Assembly: GCF_022458985.1 (NCBI RefSeq)
Contig: NC_061777.1
Span: 17,449,668-17,513,667 of the forward strand
DNA: 64,000 bases
DNA from: Mugil cephalus
Taxonomy: Eukaryota > Chordata > Actinopteri > Mugiliformes > Mugilidae
Reading direction: 5' to 3'
Part shown: positions 1 to 14,000 of the stretch, one piece after another
How positions within the stretch are numbered: the first letter of the stretch is position 1
Layout: each line of letters begins with the position of its first letter
Program-made: the position numbers and the translations under genes
Notes under the pieces: generated by a model
Seen by the model: only the letters and a program-made list of their open reading frames with translations
What the model was told of the DNA's origin: nothing
Databases searched by the model: none

Positions 1-2413
1 GCCCACTGCTTCTTGACTATTCATTCAGCAGGTGGTAGTTATTTTTCATTCACAGCAAGTATATTTTAACAAAACTCACTATGTGATGTAACCTTAAGTC
101 TTCATCTGAGACGGTGACACATATAGGTGATAATTTCCACATAAACAATTCACTTTCCCATATTTTTAGTGGCTTGCTCTATGTTGTTTGCAGTAGAGAG
201 TTATGCGATGGTGATAGTCAGGAGGGACGGCCAGCCTCCTAGACTGAGGGTGTCTAGACCAGACTGGGGCTTGGCTGCCGGGTCAGACTGGCCTGTCTGT
301 GGACTGGCAGCCGCTCATAAACACTTTCTCTGGTCCAGATGTTATTTCCAGCCAGCCTTTTCACCACACCCTGACCTGTCACATGGACAGTGGCGTGCCC
401 TTGGCCCCTTTGTAGCCCTCAACCAGCGTGAGACTTCATCCAGACAAGACTCACCGCAGAGTCAGACCTTCCCGGCTGACCTGTAATTGTCCGGCCAAGG
501 CAGAGATATCGAGGGAAATGTCCGGGACCTGAACAGATTTAGACGAAACTGTTATTACAAAATATGTATAAGCTGCAACAGTGTCATGCGGCAGCCTTGC
601 ACATAGCTGAGTCACTTGTAGACCGAGCATCGAGCACAGAATAGACAGGAATGTGTTAACAAGCAGTTGGCTTTGTGTCTAGCTGTTTCTCCTCCTCCAG
701 TACGAGTACAGAAGTGGCCCTTAAGCCTCAGTGTGCTGAAACATAGTAGTTGCTGGCAGCGCTGTTCCCCTTCACGCCCATCGCGGTTGTACGACTGTAT
801 GTATACGGCGGCCATGATGAAACTGCGCCATGCTGCCAGGTGAACTACTGAATTCTATCAGCCTTTGTGTCATGCGAAAGCTGGTTTGCCGCCGCGTTGT
901 CGTCAGCCAGTAGGATTGTGTTAGAGAGCAGTCATGCCTGGAGGGTAGTTACATAATCCCTTGGCGCTTCAAGTATGTGTACACTGGAGCAGATAGTAGA
1001 CTTGAGGATCGGCATCCACCCCTACCATAAACTGGGCTAAAGTGGTATTTTATAAATAGTGGTAGAGCGTGGGCCGTGGGGCTGGGCTGTGTTGAGCTCT
1101 GTGATGTCACTCAAACACTACAGGACCACTCCTTGCTTGACTTCCTGTCAGAAACAATCCCTGCTTGTCTAAGACCGAATCTGACTCCCCGTCACCTTTC
1201 AAACCCCCTCGTTCTGGTCTTTGGCGAGGTGCACGTGCAGAAGCACTTCTAATCCGGCATTTCAGAATCAATTCACAGGTTCTCAGCGGTTCGCTCATCT
1301 GCTGCAAAGAGCAGGGCAAAGGTTGGCATGGAGAGGAACATAAATCACAAAGCCCACACGTTTTGTGGCTAATAACGCTAGGGGCAGAGGCCCACATAAT
1401 AAACTACTGTAGTAGTATGCCTACACAGTTGATGAAATGCTTTAAATGAGTCATTCAAATGAGCTATATCTAATTCTTCATTACGATTGTTTTTATTACT
1501 GACTCACATTTAGCAGGTACCTGGGTGACTAATCTTGTAGTCTGTTTACGAAAAGCACTGTCACTGGTAACTGTTTACGTGTTAGACAGGGCAAATATTT
1601 GTTTTCCTTTTTTCTCCAATTAGTTTGTTGGCAACCGCTTGCTGATGTCTTACTTCCGTGTTGTATGTCCTTAGCCTTTTACAACTGATGAAAACAGATT
1701 ACATTGCACCCTCTTTTTAGGAAAAAATGTAGTGCAATGCGTGCTAAATGTTAAAACTACATATTGGAGCATATTTTATTCTTCTTGCTTGGATGCTATC
1801 TTCCAGCTACCTTAACTTGCGTTTTTGTGAATATTTGCTGTATACATTATTCCTGTTTCCCATTAAAATCAGCCACAGAACCAGTGCAACAAGTCCCAGG
1901 ATGAATCTCAGACTCCTGTTGCTAAGTTACAGATGAATGTTTTCCTATTTTTAGTGCTGAAGACCAGGATTCTTGTTGCAAGAATATATTTTCATTTGGA
2001 ATATGATAATTGTCACAAAATGAATTGTTTTGTGCCATTCTCAACTATAGTAATTAGATAATAGATTAGAGGGAGCCTAATGCAGAGCTGTCCTCTGGGG
2101 TTTGAGAGTACCTCTACAATAAGATGTTAAAGAGAGCGGTTTATTAAATCATAATGGCTTTTATTAAGATACGATGCAATGCAGAATGTACTGTATAAAT
2201 TACACAGAGCCGGGAAAGCTGTTTCAGAATTGTCAATAACTTCAGATTATTTTTGTCTGTACTCACCGACTGTACTGAGGATTTTTTTTTATGTTTGCAT
2301 GCATGAACTCTTGCCGTTTTTTTTTGTTTGTTTGTTTGTTTTTGTTTTTTTGTGTGTTTTTCTTATATATCTAACACCCAGGTTTCTATGTGCTGTTTTT
2401 TTTTTTTTCCCAG
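1..2413. other. Gene-free stretch, probably bin3 intron
   Basis: No exon of BIN3 or any other recognisable protein was found here. The first bin3 exon visible at 2414 corresponds to the middle of the protein, so earlier bin3 exons must lie upstream and this is probably intron. The sequence is AT-rich with T-runs just before the 2414 acceptor. Small open frames here have no family resemblance. Confidence 0.5.
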
Positions 2414-5400
2414 GTACAGTGGTGTGTTCCCCAGCCTGAACATGGCAGTGAAACGTCGGGAGCAGGCGCTGCAGGACTACAAACGGTTGCAATCCAAAGT
2501 GGAGAAATACGAAGAGAAAGACAAAACCGGGCCTGTTGTGGTGAAACTACATCAGGTACTGGTAGTTTGAAGCTTGCACCGGTGCACGTGTTGGTCCGCT
2601 CGGATGCTCCCTCTTAACTGCAGAGGAACAGAGTTCACTTGCTCTTACATATCGCACGTATTGTGAATAGAGCACAATCAGTGGAAAAAGACACAAATGC
2701 TGACTGGATATGAACAAAAATAGTTGAGCACATGCATACTGTACATGTGCGCTCCTTCACCCACGCAAGCTACAAGGCTCTCAAGTAGTGCCTTTTCACA
2801 AAGGCACTGCTGCACATCTACAGGCACGTAATTGAGAATTGTAGACACACACATACACACACCATGAGGCCACTACAGAAGCGCACACATTCACAGATAG
2901 TGCTGCAGTGTTGCCTATGTTATTGCCTCTAACACATCCTCACATGGTGAGCCACCCACACACATTGAGAAAAGCACTGTCAGGGGAACAAAGCCTTGAA
3001 GAGGCCCCTACATCCCTGGCCTTTGAGTCCCTGTGCACTTAAAGAAATGATCCCGACTAAACACTTTTAGTCCGTTTCAACTGGCATGTGAATAAAATAA
3101 AACTAACTAAGGTGAAGAGACCATACCACAATGCAGCGGATAAACAATATGTTGCAGTCTGAATATACCAACTCCCCTCTTCCCCTCAATAAAAATTCTC
3201 ACCCTCTCACACTTATTCATTGTGCATTCCATAACTCCATGCCTACAGTAGACTACCCACTAATACATTCACACACAGATCAGTGGTGCTGGAGTCCACT
3301 CACAGCCAAGTCTGCCCACATTACCCACTCCTCCTCGCTGTGGTCGTGATTACAGCCTTTTTTTTTTTTTGTACTGCTTCTCCGTGGGAATTAAGCAAAT
3401 ATCTTTCTGAACAATAAGAAAAACAACACTAATGATGGCTCAAGTAATGGATTTACTCGAAACTAACTTGTTTGTTTTCCCTCATAATGTGTCACTCCTG
3501 TTGCATATTTATCCATGTAAAAATATACTTACACGCAAACTAACACACGAACTGACATTTGCGAATTGCAGGCGAAAGAGGAGCTCCGACCAGTCAAGGA
3601 AGACTTCGAGGCCAAGAACAAGCAGCTCCTGGACGAGATGCCCAAGTTCTACCACAGCCGCATCGACTACTTCCAGCCGAGCTTTGAGGCTCTCATCCGG
3701 GCGCAGGTTAGTGACCCTCCTCGGGAGACGCATACCTAATGAGTCTCTCACAGCTGCGTGCACACACCCTCCCTGCAGTGTGCTGATACATCCCCCGAGT
3801 GTTGGTTACACAGTGGATGAATGGCCTGATAAAGGGTGTGTATTAACCAGGCAGTCTGTCTCCCTCCACGCAGTCCTAATGTGATTAACCCCATGTGACA
3901 GCCCACACTACCGTGTTTAGCCCAGGAAGGCCTCATCTGTCTGGCTCCACTGCAGTCCCGCAATCCTCTAACCTGAAGCTCCTCTTAAAACGACCGGGTG
4001 CCCCCCCCTCCTCCTCCTCCCCCATCACAGACCTGCCTGGCCGTGTCATTTCCTCTTTGGGACGGGCACTGGCACACTCCTAATTAGTAAACCAGATTAA
4101 CCCAGACTTAATGACAATTATGCAGTTCTGTGATGCACTTTGAAGTTGAAATTAGCGAACGCAGCAACTATGCCCAACATCAAAATTTTGCACGAATCTG
4201 AGGTCAGTTATATCATATTCTACCTTTGTATGAGGAAGAGCTCCCATTAGTGGCACTAGCTGTTTTATTCTGTCATCTTTATTCATGTAATTCACACACA
4301 TGAATGAGAAATATTAACATTTACACACACAGCCACATGTGGGTGGTCAATGGGCCTCATCCCCAGCCTTCTTGCATGTGCTCGGTTTCATCCTCCGCTC
4401 CCTTCTCTCCCAGACGCTTGATGCTGCACAGCTCCCAGCAGCAGCAGGAGGAAAAAAAGGCACAAAGGCTGCCTTTGTTTTGAGCATTCAACTTCACTGC
4501 GAGTCCCGTCCAGCAACTGTCAGCAGGAGACACAGCCTGTGCTGTCCACCTGTACAGATGTTGATGAATTGAGACATTGTCTTTATTTAAAAATAGATTT
4601 TTTTGTTGATCCTCTCACAATGGAACAAATGAAATTTAAGCACTTCCTGCGAGCGATGGAACTTAAATTATTTTTTGCCAGGGGTTAAAGGGTCTGCTGT
4701 ATCTTGCTGTATACATATTAAGCAGCTGGGACTATGGAGTCCAGACAGACAGAAGTCATGTTAATTAAAGCTCTGATCTACCCAAAAGCTCCTTTTTGTA
4801 TCGTAGGTGGTCACAGTTGTGTAAGGCTGCGTTTACTCCTCGTGGTGACTCGACTAATTGTAATAGTAGTCTTTGGTGCAGAGGGCGCCTAGACACTGAT
4901 CTGGTGTACATTATCATCTCTGGTCATATGGACATTTCCGATGGCCCTTTCAACAAGCCACTTTTGGGAAGGAAAAAAAAATATATCCGCTTTACCCCCA
5001 CAAACAGCAGTAACCCAATACTTACGGCCCACTCATGTGGTTTAGGTGGCAAATGTTGGTATAAACAAGCAAAGGTCTTTTAGACTGAGAACAGGCATAC
5101 CAAGTTTGTACAAGGTGGTTTAGAAACTTTTTAATCGTTTGGCTGACGATGTCCACGAGTAACTTTTATTGTCTCGTGACCCTTTAAGTGAATCAGTAAA
5201 CTTTTTTCCCCCCGTCAGTACCTTGGTTGGTCTTCTCGGCCTGCAGTGGAACACACAAGCAGCTTCGGAGACACCATTGATGCCACCTTAAGAGAATGGC
5301 ATCGTATGCATCGTTGCAAAAATAAATATTGAGATGTGTGTGTGGGTTTCAAGGGGTTGTATTTCCCAGTACTTTCATTCTCTGCCCACTCTTCTGGAGT

Positions 5401-6002
5401 CTTGTAATGTGATTAAAGTCTATTAATCATCAAAGCAACTCTCTAGGGAGCCTGACTCATGAACTAAGGGGAAGAAGCAGGGGTGGGAAGTGTCAAGAAA
5501 GCTTTCAGTGAACACTCTCTATCTCTTGTTCAGATTGGGAGAGAAAAGCAGGGTCACTACCCACTGAAGTGCTAGGTTTTGGGGCTTTGTCAGAGTTGTT
5601 TGATATCTGTGGGCTCTCTCTTCTCCTCTCAAATCACTTCTCATTAGCAGGGTTGAAGACCAGCCGCTTCAGACTTGTGTAAGTAAAAGCATGATTAGAT
5701 TGTGAGTGGAGCAGAGTTCAGAAAGGAAATTGGGGTTTTCCTAAGAGGCATCTAAGAAAGGTCTGCGGATTGAATGTGTCTAGTTTTGTCAGAGGGCAGA
5801 CGGGACTATTTTCTTCTGCCATCACAGTCTTTTCTTTTTCCTTCCTGCTCCCCAGGTGGTTTATTTCACTGAAATGTACAAGATCTTCAGCGACTTAACA
5901 GACCAGATCGACCAGGCAGGGCTGACTGACGAGCAGAGGGAGAGGGAGACCGAGGCCAAGCTCAGCGAGCTGCGTGCTCTGTCCATTGTCGCAGACGACT
6001 GA
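2414..6002 (+). CDS. bin3: Bridging integrator 3 (BAR-domain protein), 3' part
   Basis: The last three coding exons are 2414-2555, 3572-3706 and 5856-6002 (TGA at 6000-6002), all with GT/AG borders in consistent phase. They encode roughly the C-terminal 141 residues of a protein whose family length is about 253 aa. The translation contains VFPSLNMAVKRREQALQDY, then EELRPVKEDFEAKN, then the C-terminus KLSELRALSIVADD, which is almost identical to vertebrate BIN3. BIN3 is an N-BAR protein: a long coiled coil that dimerises, binds curved membranes and is linked to actin organisation and cytokinesis. Unlike BIN1 it has no SH3 domain, and none is seen here. The N-terminal amphipathic part is not in the window. 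The gene converges on the minus-strand ACSL gene downstream. The identification is secure; only completeness is limited by the window edge. Confidence 0.95.
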
Positions 6003-7300
6003 GAGAGGGGAGCCGAAAACTGGGAAGTGCTCTTTTCATGCCTCTCTGAATGGATTGAACTGTTTCCGAGCTCCTCTGGAGTTCAAACGGACGGCGACGG
6101 CCTTAACTTGATTATCAGTTTGTTTCCTTGCGACCGCATCACCCCCCATTGCTCTTGCACTACACCCTCATGTGTCATCCTCTCTACAAAGACTCTCTGT
6201 AACTGAATGCCACATTAACTAAGCCATCAGCCAAGTGCAACATTATAAGCCAATGTGTTGTCTTTTTTTTTTTGTTAACGTGGAAGAATGAAACAGAAAC
6301 TCCCGTTAGGACGAATTAACCGGGCTACACTTCATGGTTTTAGAGAAGTAGAAAAATTAGTTTCTAAAGTACGAACAGCGCAAGGCAATCCTTTTTGTTA
6401 CCAACAACCTATGAGATCACTTATTGTTACTCCACTTTGAAATGACAAATTCTGCAGAATGAATGTTATGTAATGTAGCTTATTGATTAAGACATATTCC
6501 TACAGTTTCTTTTCTCATCATCTGTCAGTTTAGTTCTGTGCCATGCTGTGTGGGGTCTTTTTATTGGGGTTTATAATACGATAATTTTACACATCAACTG
6601 TGCATTATGTGCCTACATTCCCCTGACACTGGATGTAACATGAAATTAACTTGTTGAGTGAGACTGGACATCCTCAAAGTTCCACTGCAGAGAGAAGCGG
6701 TTGACGTCCTCAAAAACAAAGCCTGGTGCGCCCTCTAGTGAGAAACACTGGTTATGACACACTCTCCTTTTGTTCACAGCATCCATCCTTTGTTCTATTG
6801 TTGGTTGGAGTGTGTGTGTAAGCAAAGAGGCTCACGGTCTAAGGAGTTATTTCTCCTTTTTACACCACGGTTGGAAGCCAAAGCCTTTTCAGCTTCCCTT
6901 GATTTTGGACCAATTCATGCGGTCACTGCACTCCTTTGTTTACTCTGTCAGGTCAGGTTTCACTTTGAGCAACACACTACAGGGTGTATGGTAATGTAGA
7001 CACACTGATTGTTCCCATGAAGTCAATTATTTATTCTTTATATTATGAAACAATTGAAGCGAAGGTTTAGTCTCTGTATTTTTGTTGTGTTCTGTAATGC
7101 AGACCGAGTTACACTTAACTGTATTAATGAAGGTGCTTTTCTAATTAAGGTTGACTTTTTTTTCTTTTTTTAACCCGAATAATTTAGAGTGGGTTTTATT
7201 TAGTTTTTTTTTTCTAGATGTATTAATACCACAATCTGTTAATGTTTTCGCTGTCATCTTGTTAAGCAGCTAATTAATCATAAATTAAATGAACTGTGAG
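6003..7300 (+). other. bin3: bin3 3' untranslated region (approximate)
   Basis: This is non-coding sequence after the bin3 stop. A possible poly(A) signal ATTAAA lies at 7284-7289; no AATAAA was seen before it. The convergent ACSL transcript probably ends near 7440, so the two 3' ends lie within a few hundred bases. The end point is an estimate. Confidence 0.4.
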
Positions 7301-7452
7301 AAAAGCTACTCCTTAGTTGCTCCTAATGACTGTATGTTGTTGCCTTTGTGTTGACGTTCGGGTGTGTATTGTGTATTTCGCAGGGTGAGTGCAGAAGTTG
7401 AGCATTTGCTCAAACAGGAGCAGAAATGTGGGCGAGTTTTCCATTACATCTC

Positions 7453-7458
7453 TTTATT
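7453..7458 (-). promoter_or_regulatory. Poly(A) signal of the ACSL gene
   Basis: TTTATT on the plus strand reads AATAAA on the minus strand, about 590 bp after the ACSL stop codon. It is the best-placed signal and would give a 3' UTR of about 0.6 kb. Confidence 0.55.
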
Positions 7459-8008
7459 TCAGTGGAATTAGTGGTGTCCTATTGACAAGTATCAATATGA
7501 GCAGTATTTACAGTTCAGCCTTTCAAGCTTAAAAAGTGGTGAATGAAACTCTTCTTTTAAAAATGTGCGACCATCGAGCGGAGATCCACAGCGAAAGCTT
7601 ATGTCACGGTGACATGTGAACCCAGTGACCACAACACACAAACCTACAGTTAATGCAGCTTCTGTGAAAAATAATGCCCTACGTGCACAGAACAGTGTCC
7701 CTTTAAAAAGTCTTGCAGCATTAATAGGATTTCGATGACTTCTGATTCTACACAATAATTTATGTTCCTGTAAAATCTCCTGGTGAATCAGCGTTGAATT
7801 ATCGAGAACAACAGTAAAAACCCATTTCATGTGAGGAGTTAAGACGGTACATGCATGTGTAAGAGTCGGTGGATGACAGTTTAAATACCTTTTACACAAA
7901 ATATGTCCGATTGTAGGATTTAGACGAGGCACCGCAGGGAGCTGACGACTTTCGTTCTCTTCTCCAAGGTCCCTTTTTCTCTCCATTTATTGGAGTCAAC
8001 GGCCCTCC

Positions 8009-8030
8009 TGTGTGTGTGTGTGTGTGTGTG
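8009..8030. repeat. (TG)11 microsatellite
   Basis: Eleven uninterrupted TG units lie in the ACSL 3' UTR, just after the stop codon. Confidence 0.95.
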
Positions 8031-8047
8031 AGATCAGCTAAGTGGGG

Positions 8048-11000
8048 TTAAATTGCCGTCTTGTTGTACATGTTTGATATCTGTTCCTGAAAGGCTTTGC
8101 GGATGTCGGCGCGCCGGCTTTTCAGGGTGGGCGTGAGAAGGCCGTTGGCGATGCTGAACGTCTCCGGGTGCAAGTAAAGGTCCTTCACCTGATGTGACAG
8201 AAAAGGTGCGACACAAAAAAAAAAAATCACACCAAGCGTTACCGTCAACCACTTTGCAGCTTGTAGATGTGAGCTGAGAGACGCGACAGGAGAGTTTCCT
8301 TACTTGTTCAAAGGACTTGAGGCCAGCTTCCTTCCCCACAGCTTTCATGTCCTCTAACACTGCCTTTATTACATCCTGTTGGAAGACACATCATCGGTTT
8401 TAGCGTTTTCAAATATTTTTCCAAGGAGTCGAAAGTTAACAAATTTGGGAAATCCACGTACAGGATTTTGGCACAGCTCCTCGTGGGATCCCACAAATCC
8501 CTGATCTTTAGCCCAGTCGACGAACACCTCGAGGTCAGGCACAACTATGCCTATGAGGTAAGACTGGTGACACAGAAAACAAGAGAAAATGACACATTTA
8601 ACTCACGCCGATATTTTAAACGTATTTGCTGAAGAGAAACTTCTATAATACCTGTAAACTGTCTCCATGCACAAACACCTGGAGTACGGGAACACAGCGC
8701 ATGTAGACGTTCTCTATCTTCTCGGGAGCGATGTACTCTCCCTGGGACAGTTTGAAGATGTGCTTTTTTCTGTCAATGATCCGTAGTGTCCCATTCTGAC
8801 ACAAGAACATAAAAGAAATGGCGTGTTTACTGACGGAGACATAGCAGATGTCGCCTACAGGCTGATGTCTGTGCTTAGTCTTACTGGAAGCCACTGGCCC
8901 ACGTCACCGCTGTGCAGCCAGCCATCGCCGTCCAAGGCCTCCGCCGTCCTTTCGGGGTCCCTCAAGTAGCCTCTGAACACACTGGGCCCACGGATACAAA
9001 TCTCTCCCTCTCCGTTCTTGGCATAGTAGTTCATGTCGGGGATGTCTACCAGCTTCACCATGGCGCAGGGTAAGGGAGCGCCGACGTGACCTGAGAAAGA
9101 CAGCAAGGACAAACCAGCTGAGGACGCAACTTCCCAAGCACTTTAAAAGATAATGAGATTTCATTTTTATTTATTTATTTTTTTACCCGTGCTCCAGTCC
9201 CCGGGCATAGAGAACGTGCAGCCTGCGGTGCACTCCGTCTGGCCGTAACCTTCAAATATGAGACAGCCCAGAGTGGCTCTGAGGAAGGACAGCACAGCGG
9301 GGGAGATGGGTGCCGAAGCAGTCAGGGCAAACCGCAGATTACCTCCTAAACTCGCCTGGAAACAAGAGCAGCGTTATTCGCATTCACGGGAGCACGATCA
9401 CAATGTGGATGCAAGATAATTTCCATTTTAACAATTTTCAACCTTGGTCATATTTTCCCATCTGTATTGATCATACCAAGCCAAAATCTTTCAGTTCTCG
9501 TTTGCCTGCGTGCATGCTTGTCCAATACACTCCCACAGGGCCAATATGCTCCGGGTGGTTTTTTGGCATCGATTGCTGGAATAGTTGTGCGTCTCTTGTT
9601 AACTTTGGATGCAGATTTGTTGAGTATTTGTAGGGCTGCTGGTCCACATGTACCACTGTGTTAAGAACTACAAAACACGGAATAGCAGACAATATGGCCT
9701 TCAAGACCAATGTGTGATTTGTTTTGGTTTTTTCAAGTTGGTTTCTGATGATGCCTCTCCTCAAAGAACACGGGTGAGTGAATGTGAATGCAGAGAATTA
9801 CAAATCGATGGCAAACAGCGGCAGCAACAGGGGGAAAGTATGATCCAAAGGGAAGATGAGCTTGAGCTTTCAGCAGCTGACCTGGATCCTGTTGAAGACC
9901 AGTTTGTCCCACAGGCTGTTGTTACGTACAACCCCGCTGCTGAGCTCCGCCTGCTTTCTCCTCACGGCGTAGTGAAGCAAAGCGCGTCGCAACGGAGAGG
10001 TCACAGAACCCAGGATCTTTACCGAAGTAACACGGAACATACAAAGGTTTAAAACACACCCGACCAATAGCTGAGACTTAATAACCTCTGTGTGTATTCG
10101 CTGACCTTGTCATAGATGCGGTTGAGTAAACGCGGCACGACGGGAAAGAACGTGGGTTTGAGAGTTTTGATGTCGTCCATGAGAAGAGAAATGTCCCCTT
10201 GGTAGAAGCCGACTCGGGCCCCGTGACAGAACATGGAGACCTGCGATGGAAATAGATTTAATTTGGCGCTGGAACACAAACACGTGCTAAATAGGGAAGA
10301 GGATCAGCTACTACCTGAATCATCCTCTCAAACATGTGGGCGAGCGGCAGGTAAGAGATCGACACATCCTCCTGTCGGATCACAAACGAACCCTGAGGGG
10401 AAAAAAATGAGGAATGAAATGAGCAAACCGCGAGGGAGAGATTAAGTTCAGGCGGCGGCATACGGAGAAAGCCTCGCAGCCATTCAAACGCGCTGTATGG
10501 CTTTTGCAACGGCAGTTAGATAGCAGAATCTTTATACAAGGGCAATTAGTTAAAGTACCTCGCAGCGACAGGGCCAATCAAACACCCAATTAATCATACC
10601 ATTAGACACAGCGGGGAGAGGGACAGTTTAGAGATACACAAGCAGATGGGAAGTGATGGTAGCTGTGAGGCTGTTCTCAATTAGACAAGGAGGTGGAAGT
10701 GTAGACAGACCTCCAAGATCTTAATGACAGAGGATGTGTTGGAGGCGATGTTGCCGTGGGTGATCATGGCTCCCTTGGGCTTCCCTGGATAAATAAACAA
10801 GACATTATTGCAGTGCCCCGAGCAGCAAAGGAAACTACAGTGGTGCCATAAAGAGAGCTAGTTAGTGGGCACTGAGGGACATTTCTCTAATGATGTGAGT
10901 GAAGTATAATTATGGAAAGACTAGTGAGATCAGACGGTACCTGTGGTTCCACTGGTGAAGCAGACCACGGCCAGATCCTGAGGCTGGGGCGGCTATGGCA

Positions 11001-14000
11001 ATAAAATACGACAATATGACAACAGGCTTCCTCCACTCCTAATCTAAACCCTGCTTACATGTGACTGTTAATGATATCTTACAGCACAGGGGCAACAACA
11101 AAGCTGCCATGCTAGCATTTAGAGGGAGATCAGCAATTTATTCGAATCGTTTTGATGCGGTGATGTCACAGGAGAGAGACAATAAACTCACCACAGGATC
11201 TTTGAGGTTCTGCCTTCCCAGGTCCTAAGATGTGGACAAAGAGGAGTCCTTCGCATCAATTTACCATTCATGACTCGATTAAAGGGGAGGCTTGGAAATT
11301 AGTTCGGTCTTGCGGAGGTTTAGCGCGTCCATGTTTCTCACCATGAGCTGCTCCAGTTTCAGAACCTCCACCTGGCAGCTCCTCGCCCTCTCCACGAAGG
11401 CTTGGCTGAAGTCGTTAAAGAGGACCAGGCAGGCCAGCTTCGGGGTCATGCCTTTCTCCTTGTTCTCCAGCAAAGCTGCCGCCTTCTCCTCACGGTCACA
11501 CATCACCAGAGAGATCTCGGCTGAAACGCACGGAGACGGACACGCGGGGTTTGTGAGGGAATGTTCTCGTCAACGTGTGAAATCAGTGGGTTTCTATTCA
11601 GCCTTCTGCCCGTCTCAAAAGACACCACCAGCACAGGCTGCAGTCAATCTAATAAAGTTAAATAATTAAACCTAGTTTAAATTGAACTTGTTGCATTTTG
11701 GCTGAATTCAGGCGTGAATGTATGTCTTTCTGTCTCTTTGCTTTCTCATGTCTTAGTCCTTTTCCTTCCTCCTCTCTCTCTCTTTTTAATCTCTTTGCTC
11801 CTTTCTTTCTTTAAATTGTTCAAACTCTGTCCTTTCATCTTTCTCCCTCTCTTGTCTCTTTTTCTATTTCTGAATAGCAACCTCTTTCTCAGATGAGCCA
11901 CAAATGTAAAATTGCGTACATTCGCGTCTGATTTTAAGCTCAAGGTTCTGAGTCCTGCTGCCTATTCCGACCATACGCAAACAGTTCCCCTGACTGTGTA
12001 TTTCTTCCCATGGTGGCCTTTCAGTGGGCGGCTGAACTGTGTTTTTGTTGTTTATTTGTGCTGGTTTTCTCACCAAGGTCGAGGATGTGAACCATTGCCT
12101 CCAGCCCCAGTGTGTCGTACAGTGGCACCACTGCCATGGAGTAGGTGTAGCAGGCCAGCTCTGAGATGATCCACTGTCACCAGCAGAGGGAGACAAAGCA
12201 GCACAGTTAGTCTCAGGTGCATTACTGTGGACTTGATCTATAATATAAGGTGGGTTTGCATAATGATACACTTTAACTTGTATCTCCTAGAAACAAATAT
12301 AATTAAATTCCAAATAGACCACGCTCAGACTGTAGATCAGTGTAATGTGAGGTTACGGGCTCTAGTGGAGCAGAAAATTGTCTTTCTCGTACACAGGAAT
12401 GACAGAAATGGCCCTGCCTAATGGATATATTAAAAAATGAGTTTGGGAGCAGACATGCTCCAATATTAGCTGCCCTGGAGACCCACATTCACTACTAGCA
12501 CCTTGCCCTCAATATGAATAAAGGCCAACGCGCTTAAAGGACGAACAAAAGGCAATTCATATTCAATATAAAACATCATCCGGAGCTGCAAGGACGGAAA
12601 GGTCATTCACAAAGCTCCATGTAGATTTTTGTATTAAGTTCCACTCCAGTGGAGTATAAGGCTATTATTTAATAAATCGTGGAGCTCACAGGTAATTAAT
12701 CAGTGTGGAGTGATGAGTCCATACCTCCGGTCTGTTCTGTGCAAATATCCCAACGAACTGCTGTGGATTTGGCTGGCAGCCTTTAGCCAGCAGCCCCGAG
12801 CCCAGCACCTGAGCCTGCTCAGCCACCTGAAGGGTTAGAGACAACACGCAGTAAGGATTAACAGATTATACATAAGTGCTACGATGACTGAAGAGTCAAA
12901 CTACTAAAGTTATGTCAGACCTCAGTGTAGGAGATCCACTGGTAGGGCTGGCCTGGCTTCCTGAAGCCAAGACACGGGCTGTTTCCTGCAGGATACAAGC
13001 ATCTGTGTCACTTCAAATCGAAAATAGGTCGAATTTTCTGTTTTTTACAGTGATTTGTTATCTTATCACTACAGCTAGAAAAAAATAACATCAACATTTT
13101 GACAATACATCAATGATCTTTGGTCATGTGCTGTCCTTATTTGAATGCAAGTGATTCACAGGGACAGAGATGTTTGAAATCTGTTCAATATTAAGTGAGA
13201 ACCAGGTCTGTTTTTCAGCAGAAGGTCTCTGTGCTGTTGGAAAGGCATTTTTCTTCAGGGAAAAAAAAAAGTGTTTTGTTGTGGGATTTCTTTTTCCTGT
13301 TGACCGGCAATAATCATTACTGTCAAAAAAGGTCACTGCAAACACGATGGTCTGCAAGCTGCAGCATACAAACAGGCACGCTGTCATCCAATTGTACCAC
13401 AACTACCCACATTTCAGCTTGTCCCCGTCATCCCACGATAGTCTGTGAAAAATCCACTAAGTGGAAGGCGTGATTGTGTTGCCACAATTTGGCACCGTGC
13501 AAACCATTGTCGTTTTAATCTTTTGTGCAACAGTAAACTGCGTTGTCTGTAAAAAGCTTTCTGGTGCGAGTCCACTCTCCCCAGACGGCTCTCGCTACCT
13601 CTCGCTCATGTTCACACTGTTCCTGCAGCAACGCGTCTCATGCAAGAATTCAGAATAAGACCTCTCCTTGAGTAAGGCTACGTGATACTAAAGCATAACA
13701 ATAACACTCGGACTCTGGACAGATTCCCCATTTGGTAACAAATCAAGCATCAGTTTATGTGAACTGGCTGAGCACAGACATAGTTTCCCTTTTAATCATT
13801 TAGCTAAAAAAAAGATGGAAAAAGTAGGTGTCTGGTTTTAATTTATTGGAAGATGATTGAAAATGAGTGATTTACAGTAAAGCGCCACGTCGTCGTCGCC
13901 GTTTCTACTGTGTCGCCTCAGATCCTAAGCCAAAGCCTGACATAAACCTCAGCAGAAATTTAACTACACCGTGCGGCGTCACAGACTACAATGGCTGTGA

